A stretch of DNA of 64,000 nucleotides, taken from the NCBI GenBank assembly GCA_037447655.1, contig JBBHKE010002363.1, forward strand, positions 1 through 64,000. Direction: 5' to 3'. This document shows positions 57,445 to 64,000 of this stretch, piece after piece. The stretch comes from Zygnema cylindricum (taxonomy: Eukaryota > Streptophyta > Zygnematophyceae > Zygnematales > Zygnemataceae). Positions within the stretch are counted from its first letter, which is position 1; every line of letters starts with the position of its first letter. The notes under the pieces were generated by a model. The model was not told the origin of the DNA. It did not search any database and was given only the letters and a program-made list of their open reading frames with translations. The position numbers were made by a program, and so were the translations under genes.

Positions 57445-57831
57445 ATGATTGCTCAGTCCACTATGGAGGCTGAGTATATGGCCTCTTGTTCGGCTGTGAA
57501 AGAATTGATGTGGGTGAAATCTTTGCTTCAAGAACTGAAATATATAAATAGTGGAGTGCAAAAGATATTCGGTGACAATCAAGCTGCGATTGCAATTGGA
57601 GCAAATTCTAAGCATCACTTTAAAGCAAATCATATGGATATTCGTTTGAGCTTTGTCAGAGAGAAAGTTGAAAATAAAATAATTAGTTTGCAATCTAGAC
57701 CGGACGGAGAGATGGTAGCAGATATGATGACTAAGCCAGTTCCTTCTCCCACATTAACATTTTGTAGGGAGAAGTGTGGACTGAAGGAAAAAAAAAATAG
57801 ACTAGAAAATAAGGGGAGTGTTGAAAAGTGA
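57445..57831 (+). pseudogene. RNase H C-terminal part of element C
   Basis: MIAQSTMEAEYMASCSAVKE, FGDNQAAIAIGANSKHHFKA, HMDIRLSFVREKVENKIISL, VADMMTKPVPSPTLTF. The frame does not stop before the polypurine tract but runs through it (ENKGSVEK) and ends at a TGA 11-13 bases inside the 3' LTR, unlike B and D. Confidence 0.88.
57807..57818 (+). promoter_or_regulatory. Polypurine tract of C
   Basis: AAATAAGGGGAG directly before the 3' LTR TG. Equivalent tracts: AAATAAAAGGAG in B and TTTAGGGGAG in D. Confidence 0.85.
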
Positions 57832-58968
57832 TATTTTATATTCTATCTTTTTTAAAAGATCCTGTTGCTCTCACTTGTCGTAGTCAGTGAGAATTGACGG
57901 GCAACCATAGGCACATGAGACGATGAGAATTGACGGGCAATCATGGCTACCTCAGGCAAGTGAGACGATGGGCAGAAGACAAGGCTCATGCAAAAGCTCT
58001 ACGTTACCCAGACAGAATTTGATCGTGTAACCTCTGGACGAAGGCCGTACACATTGTTCTACGCCTTATCCATTAGATATTGATGAAACGTTACATGCGA
58101 TGTATTTGGTAAGTATTTAAATATAACAGAGCGACATATTCCTTGTAACGACTTACGTAACAAAACGAAACATGAAACGTGTGGTACCGCATGAAATGCA
58201 ATACCGCACGGAATAAATGAAACAAATATTTGATTTCAACAGACGAAATTAAATCTCGCGATCGACGGCTTGCATAGGAAGAAGGAATTTCAAACGGTCA
58301 ACACGGAATGTTGAGCGTCGACATTCAACGGTCAATACGGAATATTGATCGGTGATTTTCAACGGTCAACATATATTCGGCGCGCTGTTAGATCAAACGC
58401 ATGAAATTGATCGCCGAAAAAGAACGGACGGCACGCGTGAATGCCGGTATGCCGGAAAAAATATCTGGGAGCAGCTCGGCGATATGGGAGGAAATGACAC
58501 GTGGCATCATCCTATAGGATGCCGGAAGAGAAAAGGGACAGAATGACGTTGACCTATTAGCCACGTGGCAGAACGTGAGTGGTGGCGAATACATCCGTAC
58601 ATAAAGTACGGCGGCTAGTGTATTTTGTATGTACAACAATAGGAGTATGTTATTTTGATTGGTTCTTAGTGCTATTAGTGATGTTTTCAGGAATTAGACA
58701 AAAAAATTGAAAGTCCTCTCTCCCAGAGGCAATCACTATAAATATGATATTTTTGAACAGCCATAGCTTAATGCTCGGGTGAGCAAATTTAGTGATTCTT
58801 TTTCGTGCAGACTCAGGGGAGTCCATGCTACAGAGCGGTGTAGTCGGTCAAAGTTTTTGCTTGCCAAGGTGGCACTTATTTATTGCCAAAGTCAAAACTG
58901 CAAATATTATCCTAGAGGCTTTATATAAGCTGGACATTTTGTGGAGAAATGGAGGTCACAAAATTTCA
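57819..58968 (+). repeat. 3' LTR of C
   Basis: 1150 bp, TGTTGAAAAGTGATATT... to ...CAAAATTTCA. It keeps the canonical TG...CA ends lost in the 5' LTR, and an uninterrupted ATG-led frame at its end (MEVTKF). Diverged from the 5' LTR at many sites, so not a very recent insertion. Confidence 0.93.
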
Positions 58969-61900
58969 TTGTTACCTAAATTACACTAAATTACAGAAAG
59001 TGTTAGCAATAACAGAAATTGTTTCCTAAATCACACAAGCAATTAGCGATAATAGGAATTGTTATCTAACTTACACAAAATGTTAGCGATAACAAGAATT
59101 GTTACCTAAATTACACAAACAATAAGTGATAACATGAGTTGTTTCCTAAATTACAAGAATTGTTAGCGCTAACACAAATTGTTATCTAACTTACACAATC
59201 TGTTAACGATAACAATAATTGTTACCTAAACTACACAAACACTTAGCGATAACAAGAACTGATATTTAAATTACACAAACTATTAGCGATAACAGGAATG
59301 GTTATCTAATTTTCACAAATAGTTAGCAAAAACAAGAATTATTACCTAACTTTCACAAACAGTTAGCGAAAACAATATTTGTTTCCTAAATAACAGAAAC
59401 AGTTAGCGATGACAAGAATTGTTATCTAAATTACACAATCAAATAGTGATAACAAGAATTGTTACCTAAATTACACAAACAATTAGCGATAATAGGAATT
59501 GTCACCTAAATTACACAAACAATTAGCGATAACAAGAATTGTTATCTAAATAACAGAAGAAGTTAGCAATAACAACAATTGTAACCTAAATTACACAAGC
59601 ATTTAGCGATAACAAGAATTGTTATCTAAATTACACAAACTATTTGCGATAACAAGAATGGTTATCTAATTTATTGCAACAGTTAGCAACTACACGAAGT
59701 GTTACCTAAATTACACAATAACAAGAATTGATATCTAAATTACAGAAACTGTTAGCGATAACAAGAAATGTTATCAAATTACTCAAACTCTGAGCACTAA
59801 CAGGAACTGTTACCTAAATTACACAAACAATTAACGATAACAGGAATTGTTATCTAACTTACATAAACTGTTAGAGCTAACACGAATGGTTACCTAACTT
59901 ACACAAACAATTAGCGATAACAAGAATTGTTACCTAAATTACAGCAACAGTTAACGAAAACAAGAATTGTTACCTAAATTACACAAACGGATAGCGATAT
60001 TAAGAATTGTTACCTAAATTACACAAACAATAAGCAATAACAAGAATTGTTATCTAACTTACACAAACTGTTAGAGCTAACAAGAATGGTTACCTGACTT
60101 ACACAAACAGTTAGCGATAAAAAGAATTGTTACCTAAATTACACAAGCAGTTAGCCATAACAACAAATGATACCTAACTTACACAAATAATTAGCGATAA
60201 CAAGAATTGTTATCTAAATTACACAAACAATTAGCGATTACAAGAATTGTTTTCTAACTTACAGAAACAATTAGCGATAACAAGAATTGTGACCTAAATA
60301 ACATTAACAGTTAGCGCTAACAAGAATTAATATTTAAATTACACAAACTGTTAGCGATAACACGAATTGTTATCTAACTTACACAAACTGTTAGAGCTAA
60401 CAAGAATGGTTACTTGACTTACACAAACAATTAGCGATAACAAAAATTGTTTCCTAAATTACACAAACAGTTAGCGCTAACAAGAATTGATATCTAAATT
60501 ACACAAATTGTAAGCAATAACACGAATTGTTATCTAATTTACAAAAACAGTTAGCGATAACAAGAATTGATACCTAAATTACACAAAGAGTTAGCAATAA
60601 AAAGAATTATTACCTAAATTACAAAAACAGTTACCGATGACAAGAATTGTTACCTAAATTACAAAACAGCTAGCGATAACAACAATTGTTATCTAACTTA
60701 CACAAACTATTAGCGTTAATAGGAATTGATACCTAAATTACACAAGTAGTTAGCGATAACAACTATTGTTACCTTACTTACACAAACTGTTAGCAATAAC
60801 AACAAATGTTATCAAATTAAATAAACTCTGAGCCCTAAAAGGAATTGTTACCTAAATTACACAAACAATTAATGATAACAAGAATTGTTACGTAACTTAT
60901 ATTAACTTTTAGAGCTAACAAGAATGGTTACCTCACTTACACAAACAGTTAGCGATAACAAAAATTGTTACCTAAAGTACAGAAACAGTTAGCGATAACA
61001 AGAATTGTTATTTAGCTTACACAAACTATAAGCGCTTACAAGAATGGTTACCTAACTTACAGAAATAGTTAGCGATAACGGAAATTGTTACCTAAATTAC
61101 AGAAGTTGTTAGCGATAACAAGAATTGTTACCTAAATTACACAAAATATTAGCGATAACATAAATATTTACCTAAATTACACAAAAAATTAGCGATAACA
61201 AGAATTGTTACCTAAACTACACAAACTATTAGCGATAATAGAAATTATTACCTAAATTACACAAACAATTAGCGATAACAAGAATTTTTACCTAAATTAC
61301 ACAAATAGTTAGCGGTAACATGAATTGTTACCTAAATTACACAAACTGTTAGCGATAACAGGAATTGTAATCTAAATTACACAAACAGTTAGGGATAAAA
61401 AGAATTGTTACCTAAATTACACAAACAATTAGGAATAACAGGAATTGTTACCTAAATTATACAAACAATTAGCGATAACAAGAATTTTTACCTAAATAAC
61501 ACAAACAGTTAGCAATAACAGGAATTGTTACCTAAATTACACAAACAGTTATTAATAACAAAAATTATTACCCAAATTTCACAAACATTTAGCGACAACA
61601 AGAACTGTTACCTAAATTACACAAATAGTTAAGGATAACAGGAATTGTTACCTAAATTACACAAACCGTTAGCAATAACAAGAATTGTTACCTAAATTAC
61701 ACAAACAGTTAGCGATAATAGGAATTGTTACCTAAATTACACAAACTGTTAGAGATAGCAAGAATTGTTACCTAAATTACATAAACAGTTACAATAACAC
61801 GAATTGTTACCTAAATTACACAAACATTTAGCAATAACATGAATTGTAACCTAAATAACACAAACATTTCGCGACAACAAGAATTGTTACCTATATTACA

Positions 61901-64000
61901 CAAACGTTAGCGATAACAAAAATTGTTACCTAAATTATAAAAACAAATAGCGATAACAAGAATTGCTACCTAAATTACACAAACAATTAGCGATAACAGA
62001 AATTGTTACCTAAATTACACAAACTATTAGCGATAACAAGAATTGTTACCTAAATTACACAAACAGTTAGCGATAACAAGATATGTTACCTAAATTACAC
62101 AAACAATTAGAGATAGCAAGAATTGTTACCTAAATTACACAAACAGTTAGCAATAACACGAATTGTTACCTAAATTACACAAACAATTAGCAATAACAGG
62201 AATTTTTACTAAATTACACAAACATTTTAAGCTAACCTGAATTATTACCTAAATTACACAAACTATTAGCGATAACAGGAATTGTTACCTAAATTACACA
62301 AACAATTAGCAATAACAAAAATTGTTACCTAAATTACACATCGTGTTAGGGCTAATAATAATGGTTACCTAACTTATACAACTGTTAACGATAACGGGAA
62401 TTGTTTCTTAAATTACAGAATTTTTTAGCGATAACAAGAATTGTTACCTAAATTACACAGAATAGCGATAACAAGAATTATCACCTAAATAACAAAAACT
62501 GTAAGCGATAACAAGAATTATTATCTAAATTACACAAACTTTTAGCGATAACAAGAATTGTTACCTAAATTACACAAACAGTTAGCGATAAAGAGATTTG
62601 TTTCCTAAATTACACAAACAATTAGCGCTAACAAGAATTTTACCTAAATTACACAAACACTTAGATATTATAAGAATTCTTACCTAAATTACAAAACTGT
62701 TTGCAATAACAAGAATTCTTATTTAACTAACACGAACTGTTAGCGTTAACAGGAATTTTTACCTAAATTACAAACACAGTTAGCCATAACTAGAATTGTT
62801 ACCTAAATAACACAAACAATTAGCGATAACAATAATTGTCACCTAACTTACACAAATTGTAAACGCTAACACAAACAGTTAGTGCTAACCATAATTGTTG
62901 TCTAACTTACACAAAGTGCTAGAGCTAACAAGAATGGTTACGTGATTTAGACAAACAGTTAGCGATAGCAAGAATTATCACCTAAATTACAAAAACTGTT
63001 AGCGATAACAAGAATTGTTATCTAAATTACACAAAGTTTTAGCAATAAGAAGAATTGTTACCTAAATTACACAAACAGTTAGCGATAAAGAGATTTGTTT
63101 CCTAAATTACACAAAAAATTAACGCTAACAAGAATTGTTACCTAAATTACACAAACACTTAGATATAATAAGAATTCTTACCTAAATTACAAAACTATTA
63201 GCAATAACAAGAATTCTTATTTTACCTACACGAACTGTTAGCTTTAACAGGAATTGTTACCTAAATTACAGAAACAATTAGCCATAACTAGAATTGTTAC
63301 CGAAATAACACAAGTAGTTAGCAATAACAACAATTGTGACCTAACTTACACAAATTGTAAGCGCTAACAATAATTGTTACCTAATTTTAAAAACAATTAG
63401 CGATCACATGATTTGTCATCTAAATTACACAAACTATTAGCGATTACAAGAATTGTTACCTAAATTACACAAATAATTAGCGAAAACAAGAGTTGTTACC
63501 TAAATTACTGAAATTGTTAGCGCTAACAGAATTGTTATCTAACTTACACAAACTGTAAGTGCTACCACGTATTGTTTCCTAAATTACACAAACAGTTAGC
63601 GATAACAAGAATTGTTTCCTATATTACAAAAAACAGATTAATTAAACAAGAATTGTTATCTAAATTACACAAATAATTAGCGATAACAAGATTTATTGCC
63701 TAAATTACACAAACAATTAGCAATAATAGGAATTGTTACCTAAATCACACAAACAATTTACGATAACAATTTTTTTTACCTTAATTACACAAACTATTCG
63801 CAATAACAGGATTGGTTATCTAATTTACACAAACAGTTATTGATAACTCGAAATGACACCTAAATTTCACAAACAGTTAGCGCTAGCAAGAACTGATATC
63901 TAAATTACACAAATTGTTAGCGATAACAGGAATTGTTATCTAATTTACACAAATTGTTAGCAAAACAAGAATTATTACCTAACTTAAACAAACTGTTAGC
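58969..64000 (+). repeat. 40-bp satellite array, block 6, to the right edge
   Basis: 5.0 kb of main-type monomers, the most homogeneous between about 61.0 and 62.3 kb. A stretch at about 62460-62760 recurs at about 62960-63260 (markers AAAGAGATTTGTTTCC and ATTCTTAC). Continues beyond the window. Confidence 0.97.

Larger units (their letters stand above)
52302..58968 (+). mobile_element. Full-length Copia element C inserted in satellite
   Basis: 6.67 kb with two LTRs of about 1150 bp, primer site, gag, protease, integrase, RT, RNase H and polypurine tract. The 5-bp target duplication TTGTT (52297-52301 and 58969-58973) comes from the satellite monomer. It is the best preserved copy in the window: integrase keeps its D,D,E residues and RT its YVDD, but gag-pol is interrupted at several points. 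Confidence 0.97.

Noticed and set aside
52302-58968. Active autonomous element C
   Set aside because: Stops in gag, two stops before protease, a one-base insertion in RT, a TAA in RT, a frameshift in RNase H and a mutated start.

Overview
The window comes from a plant (streptophyte) nuclear genome. The evidence is Ty1/copia retrotransposons nested in a tandem satellite, plus one host gene with plant-type leucine-rich repeats (LxGxIPxxI) on 72-bp phase-2 exons. The species cannot be fixed from sequence alone. There are no bacterial features.

Layout. 1-3305: 5' part of a minus-strand Copia element (A) that runs off the left edge. 3906-6990: two decayed gag relics of a different retroelement family, head to head as an imperfect inverted repeat. 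7.0-7.85 kb: non-coding sequence with short duplications. 8060-18683: a minus-strand host LRR gene. A signal-peptide exon, an LRR N-cap exon and a first LRR exon (18.7-17.25 kb) are followed by three more LRR exons (13.6, 12.05, 8.1 kb) lying as islands in kilobases of C/T-rich simple sequence, which is therefore intronic. All splice phases agree, but one exon has a TAG and one a 61-bp internal duplication, so the gene is probably decaying or copy-variant. No transmembrane or kinase part was found. 19197-19960: an LTR at the satellite border.

19.96-64 kb: about 23.5 kb of a 40-bp satellite, always in the same orientation, interrupted by a solo LTR (20910-21646), a full-length minus-strand Copia element D (22792-28959), a partially duplicated plus-strand Copia B (43108-49982) and a full-length plus-strand Copia C (52302-58968). 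A 10-N assembly gap lies at 34261, followed by a short block of a second 40-bp satellite. Every Copia copy is broken by stops or frameshifts.

Main points. (1) The islands in the C/T-rich tract are in-phase 72-bp LRR exons. (2) In these Copia families the gag frame is open from inside the 5' LTR through the primer-binding site. That site matches the anticodon arm of initiator tRNA-Met (Drosophila copia-type half-tRNA priming), so the primer site is coding. (3) The insertions with readable duplicated targets fall in or beside the dyad half of the satellite monomer. (4) Element B joins satellite to retrotransposon through a CAGTTA microhomology.
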